A DNA stretch of 64,000 bases from Allobosea sp. BH3 (GCF_025499465.1 NZ_JAIMCA010000002.1:62001-126000); one strand, 5' to 3'. Counted from the stretch's first letter, positions 1-11,756 are shown. Notes: generated by a model not told the origin, from the letters alone. Numbers and translations are program-made.

Positions 1-174
1 GCCGGAGGCAAAGCCGACCACCAACTCGACGATGCCGAGGCCGAACAGCACGATGACGAAGGGCGGAAAGGCTCCGTCCTGCTGGACGAAGCCGGCCTTC
101 ACGCCGCCAGCAACCAGTACGCCGAGCACCGCGCCGAACGCGATGAAGAGAAGCTCGTTTCGCGAAAGGCGCAT
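1..174 (-). CDS. hypothetical membrane protein (N-terminal fragment)
   Basis: Reading frame open from an ATG at 174 to the window edge, about 58 codons, so the C-terminus is missing. The visible part has a short charged N-terminus (MRLSRNELL), a first hydrophobic segment (about residues 9-25), a linker with QQDGAFPP, and a second hydrophobic segment (about 36-57). This suggests a small polytopic inner-membrane protein. It starts 14 bp after the infA stop on the same strand, so it is probably co-transcribed with infA. I do not recognise the family. The open frame and tight spacing are seen directly; the function is unknown. Confidence 0.55.
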   Translation of the reverse strand, partial: MRLSRNELLFIAFGAVLGVLVAGGVKAGFVQQDGAFPPFVIVLFGLGIVELVVGFASG

Positions 175-188
175 CGGCGGCTGAAGCC

Positions 189-458
189 TCAGCGGCGGCG
201 GAAATTCTGCCGCGGCGGGCCGCCGGGGCCGGGACCGGCTGTCTTCTGGCGGAAATTAATGCGGCCGCGATCGAGATCGTAGGGCGACATCTCGACGATG
301 ACGCGGTCCCCCGCGATGGTGCGGATGCGGTTCTTCTTCATCTTGCCGGCCGCATAGGCCAGGATGATGTGCTCGTTGTCGAGCTTGACCCGGTAGTTGC
401 CATCCGGGAGCACCTCAACCACGGTGCCATCGAATTCAAGCAGTTCTTCTTTCGCCAT
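189..458 (-). CDS. infA: translation initiation factor IF-1
   Basis: Single OB-fold protein that binds the ribosomal A site of the 30S subunit during initiation. The N-terminus [19 protein letters not shown] and the core around [25 protein letters not shown] are typical of IF-1. It is 89 residues against about 72 in E. coli. The excess is a C-terminal tail rich in Gly, Pro and Arg ([15 protein letters not shown]), unlikely to be part of the OB fold and possibly an RNA-contacting extension. The gene follows the DEAD-box helicase by 75 bp and the cold-shock gene on the same strand, which suggests a cold or RNA-structure response group. Identification is secure. Confidence 0.95.
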   Translation of the reverse strand: MAKEELLEFDGTVVEVLPDGNYRVKLDNEHIILAYAAGKMKKNRIRTIAGDRVIVEMSPYDLDRGRINFRQKTAGPGPGGPPRQNFRRR

Positions 459-533
459 CTGTCGTCCTTCGTGAGCCCTTTGGCGCGGGGAGCGGGCCGT
501 CGAAAGGCCCGCCCTGTTCTGGCCGATCGCGCG

Positions 534-2075
534 TCAGGGCGCGCGCCGCCGGGCGCCGTTGGTGCGTGGTTGTGTTCTTTGCTGCAAGAACGCGACGCCG
601 CCAAGCCCTTCCTTACCGGAAGCGCCGTCTTTTCTTTGCTGCGACTGCTCACTGCGCGGCGCGTTGTCCTGATGGCGGGGCCGCTCGTTGCGCGAATCCT
701 GGCGGTGGTCCTGGCGCCCGTCGCGACGCTGTTCCTGGCGCTCCGGCCGCCCTTCGCCGCCAGCCGCATGGCTGCGCTGGCCGCCCTGATCCGGCTTGCC
801 GCCATGGCGGGGCTGCTGGCCTTGCGGACGCGCCTGCTGCTGCCCCTGCGGGCGGCCCTGACCACGCCCGCCGCCGTTCTGCTGGGGCTGGCCACGGCCG
901 CCGCCGCGTTGATTCTGCGGCGGCTTCTTCGGTGTGCGGCCATCCCAATAAGGAACGTCACCGATCGGCGCCGGCTTGACGCCGGTCAGCTTCTCGATGG
1001 CCGCGAGATCGCCGCGCTCCTCCGGCGAGCAGAAGGCGATGGCGACGCCGGCGGCCCCGGCGCGGGCCGTGCGGCCGATGCGGTGGACATAGGTCTCGGG
1101 CACGTTCGGCAGGTCGTAGTTCACGACGTGGCTGATGCCGTCGACATCGATGCCGCGCGCCGCAATGTCGGTCGCGACAAGGATGCGCAAGTCGCCGTCG
1201 CGAAAGGCGCCGAGCGCGCGCTCGCGCTGGCCCTGGCTCTTGTTGCCGTGGATCGCCGCAGCCTCGATGCCGGACTGGCCGAGCTGGCGGACGACTTTGT
1301 CGGCGCCGTGCTTGGTACGGGTGAAGACGATGGCGCGCTCCATCTCGGGAACGCTCAGCGTCTTCGCCAGCAGCGCCGGCTTCTCGTTCTGCCCGGTGAA
1401 GATGACGCGCTGGTCGATCTTCTCGGCGGTCGTCGCGACCGGCGTCACCGCGACCTCGACCGGATCGGTGAGATAGGCGGAGGCGATATCGCGAATCGGC
1501 TTCGGCATGGTCGCCGAGAAGAGCAGCGTCTGGCGCTCCTTCGGGATCAGCGTGGCGATGCGGCGCAGCGCATGGATGAAGCCGAGATCGAGCATCTGGT
1601 CGGCTTCGTCGAGAACGAGGAACTCGATCTCGCGCAGAGAGACGGCACGCTGGTCGACGAGGTCAAGCAGGCGGCCGGGGGTGGCGACGAGGATGTCGAC
1701 CTTCTCGCCCAGCGCGCGGATCTGCTTGCCGACCGGCACGCCACCGAAGATCACCGTCGACTTCAGCGAGGTGAACTGGCCATAGGCGCGGATGCTGGCC
1801 TCGATCTGCGCCGCCAGCTCACGCGTCGGCGAGAGGATCAGCACGCGCACCGCGCGCGGCGAGAGACGCCGCGGCGCACCGAGCAGCCGGTGCAGCATCG
1901 GCAGCGCGAAAGCCGCCGTCTTGCCGGTGCCGGTCTGCGCGGCGCCGAGCAGGTCGCGGCCCTGCAGGATATGGGGGATCGCCTGCGCCTGGATCGGCGT
2001 GGGCGTTTCGTAACCTTCGGCCGCGAGCGCCTTGAGGAGGGGCTCGGCGAGACCGAGATCGGTAAATTTGGTCAA
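534..2075 (-). CDS. DEAD-box ATP-dependent RNA helicase (RhlE-like)
   Basis: RNA helicase of 513 residues that remodels RNA duplexes, probably in ribosome assembly or cold-stressed mRNA. The motifs are in order: Q motif near 24-31 (TPTPIQAQ), Walker A AQTGTGKT at 46-53, PTRELAAQ at 83-90, ATPGRLLD at 131-138, DEAD at 156-159, SAT near 187-189, then ATDIAARGID and HRIGRTARAG in the second RecA domain. After about residue 385 the tail is low complexity, rich in Gln, Gly and Arg, as in RhlE-type helicases. The neighbours are the csp gene upstream and infA downstream on the same strand. The exact paralogue (RhlE or another) cannot be settled by eye. Confidence 0.95.
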   Translation of the reverse strand: MTKFTDLGLAEPLLKALAAEGYETPTPIQAQAIPHILQGRDLLGAAQTGTGKTAAFALPMLHRLLGAPRRLSPRAVRVLILSPTRELAAQIEASIRAYGQFTSLKSTVIFGGVPVGKQIRALGEKVDILVATPGRLLDLVDQRAVSLREIEFLVLDEADQMLDLGFIHALRRIATLIPKERQTLLFSATMPKPIRDIASAYLTDPVEVAVTPVATTAEKIDQRVIFTGQNEKPALLAKTLSVPEMERAIVFTRTKHGADKVVRQLGQSGIEAAAIHGNKSQGQRERALGAFRDGDLRILVATDIAARGIDVDGISHVVNYDLPNVPETYVHRIGRTARAGAAGVAIAFCSPEERGDLAAIEKLTGVKPAPIGDVPYWDGRTPKKPPQNQRGGGRGQPQQNGGGRGQGRPQGQQQARPQGQQPRHGGKPDQGGQRSHAAGGEGRPERQEQRRDGRQDHRQDSRNERPRHQDNAPRSEQSQQRKDGASGKEGLGGVAFLQQRTQPRTNGARRRAP

Positions 2076-2246
2076 GAAAGGTCTTTCCGGACGCCGCGAT
2101 GCAGGGGGCGCATGTGGAATTCGGCTGCGCCGCAGGCCCGCATCCGGCCTGATATACTAAGAAGTCGAACCCGCCGGCGAACCGCTAGCCACAGCGCCGG
2201 CAGGCTTGTCGTGGACCGGGCACCCGAGGCGCCCGGTCGAACAGCA

Positions 2247-2456
2247 TCACTCGGCGACGAGGTTGCCGGCCGAGGTCTTGCCGGTCTTGCGATCGGCGAC
2301 CATCTCGAAGGAGACGACCTGGCCTTCGCGCAGCTCGCGCAGGCCGGCGCGCTCGACGGCGCTGATGTGGACGAAAACGTCCTGGCCGCCGTTCTCAGGC
2401 GTGATGAAGCCGTAGCCCTTGGTGGCGTTGAACCACTTCACGGTGCCCTTGTTCAT
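2247..2456 (-). CDS. cold-shock protein, CspA family
   Basis: Small single-stranded nucleic-acid binding protein of 69 residues, the usual Csp length. It shows RNP1 (KGYGFI) near residues 13-18 and RNP2 (VFVHIS) near 27-32, with the start [17 protein letters not shown] typical of alphaproteobacterial Csp. It probably acts as an RNA chaperone melting mRNA structure. It lies 171 bp upstream of the DEAD-box helicase on the same strand. Csp genes often have long structured leaders, and about 230 bp of non-coding DNA precede this one. Whether expression is cold-induced cannot be read from the sequence. Confidence 0.95.
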   Translation of the reverse strand: MNKGTVKWFNATKGYGFITPENGGQDVFVHISAVERAGLRELREGQVVSFEMVADRKTGKTSAGNLVAE

Positions 2457-2690
2457 GGGGGTGTCCTTACGTTCCAGATCCCGCGAGTATCAATGGAGAC
2501 ACGACGGGACGCGCGGACGCCTCGTCGTGGCCTTGTAGCGATGTGTGGTGGATCTGATTCGTGACCGCATCCCGGCAGAGCCGACGAGCGGAGGAGTGGC
2601 CAGAACCCGGCCGCATCTCGTCTTACACTCGCCCAGGTAGCACAAAATACCAGGCAGGTCCAGTAAGGGGAAACGTAGAATTAGAAAGCC
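2457..2690 (-). other. non-coding leader/promoter region of the csp gene
   Basis: 234 bp between the stop of the HAD gene and the start of csp, both on the minus strand. The part at 2630-2690 is richer in A and T than its surroundings. No conserved ORF is visible. A csp promoter and a long 5' leader are the expected contents; I could not pick a convincing -35/-10 pair or a terminator for the HAD gene. Confidence 0.4.
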
Positions 2691-3404
2691 TCAATCAGCG
2701 CAGCCGATTCCGCCGAGGAGCGGGCCCAACCCGCCAAGATCGACGATCTTGCGGTAGCGCGCGTGATCGGCCGGCTCCTCGGCATGCTCGAACACCCAGG
2801 TGAGGTGATGCGGCACATGCACTGCCCAGGAGCCCGCCTGCAGCGCCGGGAGGATGTCCGACTTCAGCGAGTTGCCGACCATCATCGCCCGCCCTGCCCC
2901 GTCGCCGTGGCGCGAGAAGACGCGCTCATAGGTTCCCGCATTCTTGTCGCTGACGATCTCGACGCCGCGGAAGAAGTCGCCGAGCCCGGACTGGGCGAGC
3001 TTACGCTCCTGGTCGAAGAGGTCGCCCTTGGTGATGAGCACGAGGCGATACTCGTCCGCGAGCGCCTCGAGCGTCTCGCGCACATGCGGCAGGGTCTCGA
3101 CCGGATGAGCGGCCATCTCCCGGCCGGCGGCAAGGATCTCCCCGATCACGGAAGCGGGAACCTGGCCCTTGGTGACCTCGATCGCGGTCTCGATCATCGA
3201 GAGCACGAAGCCCTTGATGCCGAAGCCGTAGAAGCCGAGGTTGCGCTTTTCCGCCTCCAGCAGGCGGCCGGAAATCTCGGCCGCCTCGCCATGCTGCCCG
3301 AGCAGCGCGACGAAGCGATCCTCGGTCATCCGGAAGAACTGCTCGTTCTGCCAGAGCGTGTCGTCGGCGTCGAAGCCTATGGTGGTGAGTTTCGACGCCG
3401 CCAC
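2691..3404 (-). CDS. HAD family hydrolase
   Basis: Predicted phosphatase of the haloacid dehalogenase superfamily, 237 residues. Motif I is FDADDTLW, with the nucleophile Asp12 and acid/base Asp14 in the DxDxT pattern. An ITKGD segment fits motif II (Thr) and the VGNSLKSDILPA segment carries the motif IV acidic residue. A helical cap lies between motifs I and II, as in HAD-IA/YjjG-like nucleotidases. The gene starts 5 bp after the ppdK stop, so it is almost certainly translated from the same mRNA. The substrate cannot be inferred; a housekeeping phosphatase role is plausible. Confidence 0.85.
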   Translation of the reverse strand: MAASKLTTIGFDADDTLWQNEQFFRMTEDRFVALLGQHGEAAEISGRLLEAEKRNLGFYGFGIKGFVLSMIETAIEVTKGQVPASVIGEILAAGREMAAHPVETLPHVRETLEALADEYRLVLITKGDLFDQERKLAQSGLGDFFRGVEIVSDKNAGTYERVFSRHGDGAGRAMMVGNSLKSDILPALQAGSWAVHVPHHLTWVFEHAEEPADHARYRKIVDLGGLGPLLGGIGCAD

Positions 3405-3409
3405 GGATT

Positions 3410-6094
<2,685 letters not shown>

Positions 6095-6282
6095 CGCATA
6101 AGCCTCTTTGAGTTCAGCCGGACGGCGTAAACGCCGCGGCGCTGCGAATGTTTCCTGTGCGTGCCGGCGAATTCCCGAAGGCGCCGGCAGCGGGGATGCG
6201 GGCGGTCATGCCGAAAACGACATGAACAATCAATGAGCGCCTGCAATATCCTTTCGTGCGGTGCAGCACGACCCGCGCCGCG

Positions 6283-6777
6283 TCAGCGGCCGCCCGCCTT
6301 GGCCGCACGCGGCCAGCGCAGCGGCCAGTTGACGATGCGCTCGGCCACCTCTTCCTCCGGCAGTTCATCCTCGTTGGCATGAACGCGCCCGCGCACCGAG
6401 ACACCCGCAGCGACAACGGTTTCGGGATCGCCGGAGACCAGCGGATGCCACCAGGGCAGATCCCTGCCCTCGGCGACGAGGCGATAGCCGCAGGTCGGCG
6501 GCAGCCAGGGCAGCTCGCGCACATCCTTCGGCGTCAGGGTCACGCAATCGGGCACCTCGCGCGAGCGGTTCGTGTAATTGCGGCAGCGGCAGGTGCCAGC
6601 GTCGAACAGACGACAACCCACATCGGTGGCGAAGATGCGGCCGGTATCCTCGTCCTCCAGCTTGACGAGGCAGCAGCGACCGCAGCCGTCGCAGAGCGAC
6701 TCCCACTGCTCCGCCGTCATCTCCTCCAGCGGCGTGCTGCGCCAGAACGGCTCGGTTTTCGGCAGGTTTCCGGACAT
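6283..6777 (-). CDS. YcgN family cysteine-cluster protein (UPF0260)
   Basis: Protein of 164 residues with many cysteines: [11 protein letters not shown] near residues 28-38, then [12 protein letters not shown] and PDCVTL, and a later CGYRLV. This is the Fe-S/zinc-type cysteine cluster of the YcgN/UPF0260 (CxxCxxCC) family, whose biochemical role is not established. I chose the ATG at 6777 ([12 protein letters not shown]) because family members begin close to the FWxxxxLEEM segment; a longer frame upstream to 6936 has unlikely composition. It is divergent from the PBP1A gene at 7017. Confidence 0.85.
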   Translation of the reverse strand: MSGNLPKTEPFWRSTPLEEMTAEQWESLCDGCGRCCLVKLEDEDTGRIFATDVGCRLFDAGTCRCRNYTNRSREVPDCVTLTPKDVRELPWLPPTCGYRLVAEGRDLPWWHPLVSGDPETVVAAGVSVRGRVHANEDELPEEEVAERIVNWPLRWPRAAKAGGR

Positions 6778-7016
6778 GGCAGGCTTATGCGCGCCTCTGG
6801 GACGAGATGGAAGGCACTTCCGGGAGCCTTTCTGTGTCAGCTCGGAACAAATGCGGCTGGCGCGGTTTGTGCTGCCTGCGTGAGATTTCGCACAGACGCC
6901 CTTTAACGCGCCGTCAAGCTTAACCATATGCCCCATTCCGGGCGCAAAACTGTTGCCAAGGCGGCAACCGCGCGGCAGGACTGCGTCGGGGGCCCTTCAG
7001 AACGTCTGGAACGGCC

Positions 7017-9242
7017 ATGGAGTTCAAGAAGGCAGGCTGGAGGACGCGGCTGAAGCGCTACGCGCTCGCCGTGGATTCATGGGTCGATGCCGGGCTTTGG
7101 GACGCTGGCCGCCGCGCTGGCGAGGCCTATGAGCGCGTCCGCAGCCTGACCGACCGCCTCACCGTCTCCGGCGGCAAGCGCATCGCGGCCGAATTCGCCA
7201 GCGAAGGGCTGAACATCGGCATCGTCGGCGCGCTTTTCGTGGTGATGCTGGCGCTGCCCTCCTTCCGCATCGGCAACGAGGAAGCGCTCAAGAACCAGGT
7301 GCTCGCCGTCACGTTCCTTGACCGCTACGGCGCGCCGCTCGGCCATCGCGGCGCACGCCACGACGACTCCCTCAAACTCGAGGAGATGCCGGACCATCTG
7401 CTGAAGGCCGTCCTGGCCACCGAGGACCGGCGCTTCTACGAGCATTTCGGCATCGACCTGATAGGCACCTCGCGTGCATTGCTGGTCAATACGCGCGCCT
7501 CGGGCGTGGTGCAGGGCGGCTCCTCCCTGACGCAGCAGCTCGCCAAGAACCTGTTCCTTTCGAACGAGCGCTCGCTCGACCGCAAGATCAAGGAAGCCTT
7601 CCTCGCCCTCTGGCTGGAGCAGAGGCTGCCCAAGAACGAGATCCTCAAGCTCTATCTCGACCGCGCCTATATGGGCGGCGGCACGTTCGGCGCGGCGGCG
7701 GCGGCCGAATACTATTTCGGCAAGTCGGTGAAGGACGTCTCGCTGGCCGAGGCGGCGATGTTGGCGGGGCTGTTCAAGGCACCGACCAAATATGCGCCGC
7801 ACGTCAACCTGCCGGCAGCCCGTGCGCGTGCCAACGACGTGCTCAACGCCATGGTCGATGCCGGCTTCATGACCGCAGGCCAGGTCGACAGCGCCAAGCG
7901 CAACCCGGCGACACCGGTCGACCGGCGTCGCGACGCCAGCCCCGATTATTACCTCGACTGGGCCTTCGACGCGGTGAAGGCACTGGCCGACGAAGGCAAG
8001 CTCGGCCCCGACCGCGTGCTGGTGGTGAAGACCCCCCATGATTCCGCCATCCAGGACCGTGCTGACGAGGCGATCGAGACCATCCTGCGCCAGCACGGCC
8101 CGGCCTATCGGGTGCGGCAGGCGGCGACCGTCGTCATGGAACCGGACGGAGCCGTCCGCGCCATCGTCGGTGGGCGGGATTATGGCGCGAGCCAGTTCAA
8201 CCGCGCGACGGGCGGGCAGCGCCAGCCGGGCTCTTCGTTCAAGCCCTTCGTCTATGCCGCCGCGCTCTCGGCCGGGCTTTACAAGCCGAACACGGTCGTG
8301 ACCGACCGGCCGGTCTGCATCGGCAACTGGTGCCCCAACAATTACGGCCGCTCCTATGCCGGCTCGATGCCGCTGACGGTGGCGCTGGCGAAGTCGATCA
8401 ATACGATCCCCGTGCAGATGTCGATCGCCATCGGCAAGGCGACGGGCGAGACGCATGAGGCGCGTGCCGCTCTGATCGGCCGCAAGAAGATCGTCGAGAC
8501 GGCCCGCGCCATGGGCCTGACCAGCCCGCTGACGGACACCGTATCCCTGCCGATCGGCGCGGCGGAGGTGACGGTCATCGACATGGCGGCCGGCTATGCC
8601 GTCTTCGCCAATGGCGGCAAGCGCGCGCAACCCTACGCCGCCATCGAGATCACCAATTCGCAGGGCGACACGATCTACCGCCATGACCGCGACGAGGCGC
8701 CGCCGAAGCAGGTGCTGTCCACGCAGGTGGCGCAGGACATGAACTTCATGCTCTCGAAGGTGCCGACCGAAGGCACCGGCCGGCGCGCGGCGCTGGACGG
8801 CGTCGTCACCGCCGGAAAGACCGGCACGACCAACGGCTACAAGGATGCCTGGTATGTCGGCTACTCCGGCAATCTCGTCGGTGCAGTCTGGTTCGGCAAC
8901 GACAACTCGGCCGAGACCGCGAACATGACCGGCGGCTCTCTGCCGGCGATGACGTGGAAGGAGATCATGCAGTTCGCCCATCAGGGGCTGGAGCTGAAGC
9001 CGATCCCGGGCGTGCCCGCCGTCGATCCCAAGGCGCCGGCCATCGCCAAGGCGAATGCGCCGGCCCACGGCCTCGACGTCGCCAGCGGCCCCGGCGCGGG
9101 CCACATGCCGCGCCAGTCCTTCGAGGTGCTCTCCGCGGTCGGCGCGATGTTCAAGACGCTCGAGCCCGGGCGCGCCGGCCATCGGCCGATCCAGGTTGGC
9201 ATTCAGGACGTCCCGACCAGCAGCATCACAAGGCTGCGCTAG
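7017..9242 (+). CDS. class A penicillin-binding protein (PBP1A type), bifunctional transglycosylase/transpeptidase
   Basis: Polymerises and cross-links peptidoglycan in the periplasm; 741 residues, anchored by one membrane segment at about 65-82. The GT51 glycosyltransferase domain carries the catalytic Glu in ATEDRRFYEHFGID (Glu136) and the GGSSLTQQLAKNLFL and RKIKEA motifs. The transpeptidase domain has SxxK (GSSFKPF, around 407), SxN (KSINTIP, around 461) and KTG (AGKTGTTNG, around 600). The stop codon overlaps a palindromic intergenic repeat. The gene is divergent from the YcgN-like gene, with 239 bp between them that contain a near-match CtrA site. Whether it is orthologous to PbpC/Mrc1a cannot be decided here. 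Confidence 0.95.
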   Translation: MEFKKAGWRTRLKRYALAVDSWVDAGLWDAGRRAGEAYERVRSLTDRLTVSGGKRIAAEFASEGLNIGIVGALFVVMLALPSFRIGNEEALKNQVLAVTFLDRYGAPLGHRGARHDDSLKLEEMPDHLLKAVLATEDRRFYEHFGIDLIGTSRALLVNTRASGVVQGGSSLTQQLAKNLFLSNERSLDRKIKEAFLALWLEQRLPKNEILKLYLDRAYMGGGTFGAAAAAEYYFGKSVKDVSLAEAAMLAGLFKAPTKYAPHVNLPAARARANDVLNAMVDAGFMTAGQVDSAKRNPATPVDRRRDASPDYYLDWAFDAVKALADEGKLGPDRVLVVKTPHDSAIQDRADEAIETILRQHGPAYRVRQAATVVMEPDGAVRAIVGGRDYGASQFNRATGGQRQPGSSFKPFVYAAALSAGLYKPNTVVTDRPVCIGNWCPNNYGRSYAGSMPLTVALAKSINTIPVQMSIAIGKATGETHEARAALIGRKKIVETARAMGLTSPLTDTVSLPIGAAEVTVIDMAAGYAVFANGGKRAQPYAAIEITNSQGDTIYRHDRDEAPPKQVLSTQVAQDMNFMLSKVPTEGTGRRAALDGVVTAGKTGTTNGYKDAWYVGYSGNLVGAVWFGNDNSAETANMTGGSLPAMTWKEIMQFAHQGLELKPIPGVPAVDPKAPAIAKANAPAHGLDVASGPGAGHMPRQSFEVLSAVGAMFKTLEPGRAGHRPIQVGIQDVPTSSITRLR

Positions 9243-9286
9243 AGCACGCGCCGATCAGGTCGATTCAACCTGATCGGATCCGGCTC
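9241..9286. repeat. palindromic intergenic repeat, family C copy 1
   Basis: 46 bp element beginning AGAGCACGCG, inside the stop codon of the PBP gene, and ending GATCCGGCTC. The core is a perfect 10-bp inverted repeat (CCGATCAGGT / ACCTGATCGG) around a 7-base loop, and AGAGC/GGCTC forms outer flanks. A longer second copy lies at 50694-50807. The two share their left end (AGAGCACGCGCCGATCAG) and right end (CAACCTGATCGGATCCGGCTC). Confidence 0.75.
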
Positions 9287-9378
9287 GAGGGCCGGGAGCG
9301 GTTGACGCCCGCCGGGGCGCTGGTTCAATTCAGCCAGGGGCGATCTCCAGGGGATTCTCGCCGGAGCGGGCAGCAGAC

Positions 9379-9954
9379 GTGCGGATTCTCGATCTTGCCT
9401 ACATCCTGACGCTCGGCGCCGGCCTCGGCCTCGGCTCGGCGCATTGGGCCGTCGCAGGACGCCCTGCCCTCGGCAAGGTCGAGGTCGGGCCATGGATGGC
9501 GTGGCCGCGCAGCGGCAGCCGCGAAATCGACCCCTATATGCGCGCCTATCTCTCGCGCGGGGTGCATCTGCCGTTCGGTTCCGGCGAGGGGCTCGAGCTG
9601 ATCGCGGAACGCGACAGCGAAGGGCAGGCGCTTGACGGGCGCTGCCGCTATCGGCTGAGCGGAGTGACGCCGACGACGCGCGGCTGGACCATCGGCATCA
9701 CGGACGGAGACGGCCTGCCCTTCCGGCTGACGCTGGAGCGCACGAGCTTCACCGACTCGCAGATCGTCCGGCCCGAGGATGGACAGATCGCCATCGTCGC
9801 CTCATCGACGCCGGAAGCCGGCAACTGGCTGCCCCTGCCGGCGAGCGGGCGTTTCCAGATCCGCCTGCGCCTGTACGACACGCCGATATCGAGCCAGACC
9901 GGCGAGACGCGGGCAAGCAACCTGCCGCGCATCACGCGGGCGGACTGCCGATGA
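9379..9954 (+). CDS. DUF1214 domain-containing protein
   Basis: Protein of 191 residues starting at GTG. It has an N-terminal hydrophobic segment (about 4-25, LDLAYILTLGAGLGLGSAHW), then an extracytoplasmic domain with the DUF1214 pattern DGRCRYRLSG, RGWTIGITDGDG and LRLYDTP. Its stop overlaps the start of the next gene by 4 bp (ATGA), so the two are translationally coupled. DUF1214 and DUF1254 proteins form a conserved pair in rhizobia; in other bacteria the two domains are often fused. The function is unknown; an exported or membrane-tethered beta-rich protein is likely. Confidence 0.8.
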   Translation: MRILDLAYILTLGAGLGLGSAHWAVAGRPALGKVEVGPWMAWPRSGSREIDPYMRAYLSRGVHLPFGSGEGLELIAERDSEGQALDGRCRYRLSGVTPTTRGWTIGITDGDGLPFRLTLERTSFTDSQIVRPEDGQIAIVASSTPEAGNWLPLPASGRFQIRLRLYDTPISSQTGETRASNLPRITRADCR

Positions 9955-10646
9955 GCATGGCCGACCAAGACACCGACAAGCCGACTGGCATGCCGATCGA
10001 GGAGCCGGTCGCCGAGCCATCGCGCGCGGCAGCGGCGCCGCGGGCCGAAGCATCGCCACGCCGCGGCTGGCGGGCGAGATTGCGCACCGGGCTCGCGCGC
10101 TTCCTGATGGCGACGCTGGCCGGGCTGCTGCTCGCAGGGATCGTCCATATCGTCACGGTCCTCTCCATCCCCGCCCTCTCCCAGCGGGACGCCGCCCATG
10201 CCTATCGCGATCTCGGGGCCGAAGGGCGTGCGGAGCTCGCCCCGGTGCCGGGGGGAACACGCGGCCTGCCTGCCCCGCGGGAGCTCGATCCGAACGCCGT
10301 CACCGCCATCTGCAGCTATGATCTCTCGGCCGGCCCGATGCGGATCGTGGCGCGGATCGGCTCCTTGCCGCTGGGCCTGACCGTGCACCGGCAGGGCGGC
10401 GGCGTGATCTATGCCATCACCGACCGTGCCGCGATCCGCGGCGTTCTGGATTTCCTGGTGATGACGGAAGAGCAGCGTGACGAGCGCATCGCCGCCGATG
10501 AGGAAGGCGAGACGAGCCGGGAGCTACGCGTTGTTTCGGACGCAGAACAGGGGCTGGTCGTGGCGCGCGTGCTGGTGCGCCTGCCCTCCGACCGGGCCGA
10601 TGCGGAAGCGCTCGCGACCAGCGTCGAATGCGGGATGGCGAATTGA
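9951..10646 (+). CDS. DUF1254 domain-containing protein
   Basis: Protein of 231 residues and partner of the upstream DUF1214 gene (4-bp overlap). It has an extended Ala/Pro-rich cytoplasmic N-terminus (about 1-55), a membrane segment (about 58-82, FLMATLAGLLLAGIVHIVTVLSIP) and a periplasmic domain that contains DPNAVTAICSYDLSAGPMRI, typical of the short DUF1254-type proteins of Hyphomicrobiales. The C-terminus ends with a CGMAN tail. It probably forms a membrane complex with the DUF1214 protein. The role is unknown. It faces the convergent lipoprotein gene, whose stop is 4 bp away. Confidence 0.75.
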   Translation: MSMADQDTDKPTGMPIEEPVAEPSRAAAAPRAEASPRRGWRARLRTGLARFLMATLAGLLLAGIVHIVTVLSIPALSQRDAAHAYRDLGAEGRAELAPVPGGTRGLPAPRELDPNAVTAICSYDLSAGPMRIVARIGSLPLGLTVHRQGGGVIYAITDRAAIRGVLDFLVMTEEQRDERIAADEEGETSRELRVVSDAEQGLVVARVLVRLPSDRADAEALATSVECGMAN

Positions 10647-10650
10647 GCGC

Positions 10651-11448
10651 TCAGCCCTTGTAGATTGCCGGGCGTTTGTCGCCGTTGCGGAAGGCTCCGT
10701 TGAGCGGCATCTGGCGGCAGAGCGGGCCGGCCTCGGCCTCGAGCGCCATGATGGCGCGCTCGGCCCGGACGCCCTCGCGCGAAGGCATCTCGACCACGAG
10801 ATTGGTCAGGGCGTGGCGATAGCTCCTGATCCGGAAGTCAATTCGCTCGCAGACCCAGAGAATGAGCCCCTCGTTTTCGATCACGCGCGCCATAGCCGCC
10901 TCTTCCTTGCCGGCGACGGCCTCCGGCGAGGCTTCGGCGGCGCGCATGCGGACCCGGTCCATGCTGACGACGCGCGTGGCATTGGCGCGGAACGGCCCGA
11001 TCAGCAGCCGGTCGGCGTTGGCATCCTCCGCCAGCCGGTTGTAGCGCGAGACCTGCGAGGAGAAGGAGCCCGAGGTCAGCGCGTTGAAATAGTCCGAGAC
11101 GTCTCCGGCTGCAGCGGCGGCCGGCAGGATGCGGAAAGAGGCGAGGTTCGAAAGCTCGCCCTGGAAGGTGCTGCGCTCGTGGCCCGGCATGATGAAGCGC
11201 CAGGCACGGTCGCGCATCTGCTCCTCGTCGTCGGTGAAGCGGAAATAGGAAGCGTGCTCGCCGCGCGCCGTTGCCGACGCGAAGCCGGCCTGCGGAGCCC
11301 AAAGCTGCGTCCAGACGGTCGGGCGCGGACGGCCGAGATCGCCATCCGTCGACAGGCAGCCGGCCAATCCGAGGCCGCTCGCCAGAGCCACGGCGATGCT
11401 GGCCGCCGAGCGCCGGGACAGCGTCGCCTGCGTCGCGTAAGGCTTCAC
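10651..11448 (-). CDS. putative lipoprotein
   Basis: Protein of 265 residues starting at GTG. A signal sequence ends with the lipobox LAGC (Cys31), so it should be lipidated and anchored to the envelope. The mature part is largely helical, with segments such as SYFRFTDDEEQMRDRAWRF and VSRYNRLAEDANADRLLIGPF, and two or three cysteines (CERID, PLCRQM). I do not recognise a named domain. Its start overlaps the stop of the upstream small gene (GTGA), which indicates coupling. The family seems limited to related alphaproteobacteria, but that is an impression and not a search result. Confidence 0.7.
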   Translation of the reverse strand: MKPYATQATLSRRSAASIAVALASGLGLAGCLSTDGDLGRPRPTVWTQLWAPQAGFASATARGEHASYFRFTDDEEQMRDRAWRFIMPGHERSTFQGELSNLASFRILPAAAAAGDVSDYFNALTSGSFSSQVSRYNRLAEDANADRLLIGPFRANATRVVSMDRVRMRAAEASPEAVAGKEEAAMARVIENEGLILWVCERIDFRIRSYRHALTNLVVEMPSREGVRAERAIMALEAEAGPLCRQMPLNGAFRNGDKRPAIYKG

Positions 11449-11651
11449 GCAGGCTGCCTGCGGGGCGCCTTGCGGCTGACGAGCTTGCGCGGACGCTGGC
11501 GTGACGGAGGCTTCGCCTCCTGGGGCCGCGCCTCGGACGCCCGCTCATAGCGGACGCCGGTGTAGAAAAGGATGTCGGCAGACCGCTGCGGGAAGGGGCA
11601 GGAGCGTTCCTGATAGCGCCTGTGCAGCGCGAAGGGGATGACGTCGGCCAT
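11445..11651 (-). CDS. small basic hypothetical protein
   Basis: 68-residue protein if started at the ATG at 11651 (MADVIPFALHRRYQE). The frame extends upstream to 11750, but that part has shadow-like composition. The conserved-looking core is RSADILFYTGVRYER, followed by a very basic Pro/Arg/Lys tail (PSRQRPRKLVSRKAPRRQP). It overlaps the lipoprotein gene by 4 bp. The function is unknown. A nucleic-acid or cell-wall interaction would fit the basic tail but is not shown. Confidence 0.5.
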   Translation of the reverse strand: MADVIPFALHRRYQERSCPFPQRSADILFYTGVRYERASEARPQEAKPPSRQRPRKLVSRKAPRRQPA

Positions 11652-11756
11652 GAAGCGCCTCCTATCCAGCGCCAGAGTTGCGATCGCGATAGCCTTGCGG
11701 TGCGCGAAGTCGCACCTGAGTCGCAGGCCCTCAACACGCATCAGGCCCAACCATGG

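Noticed and set aside
369-2564. Long plus-strand frame opposite infA and the DEAD-box helicase
   Set aside because: Arg/Ala-rich composition typical of the antisense frame of GC-rich genes; the minus strand carries clear motifs.
7077-9182. 701-codon minus-strand frame inside the PBP1A gene
   Set aside because: Antisense shadow; all PBP motifs lie on the plus strand.
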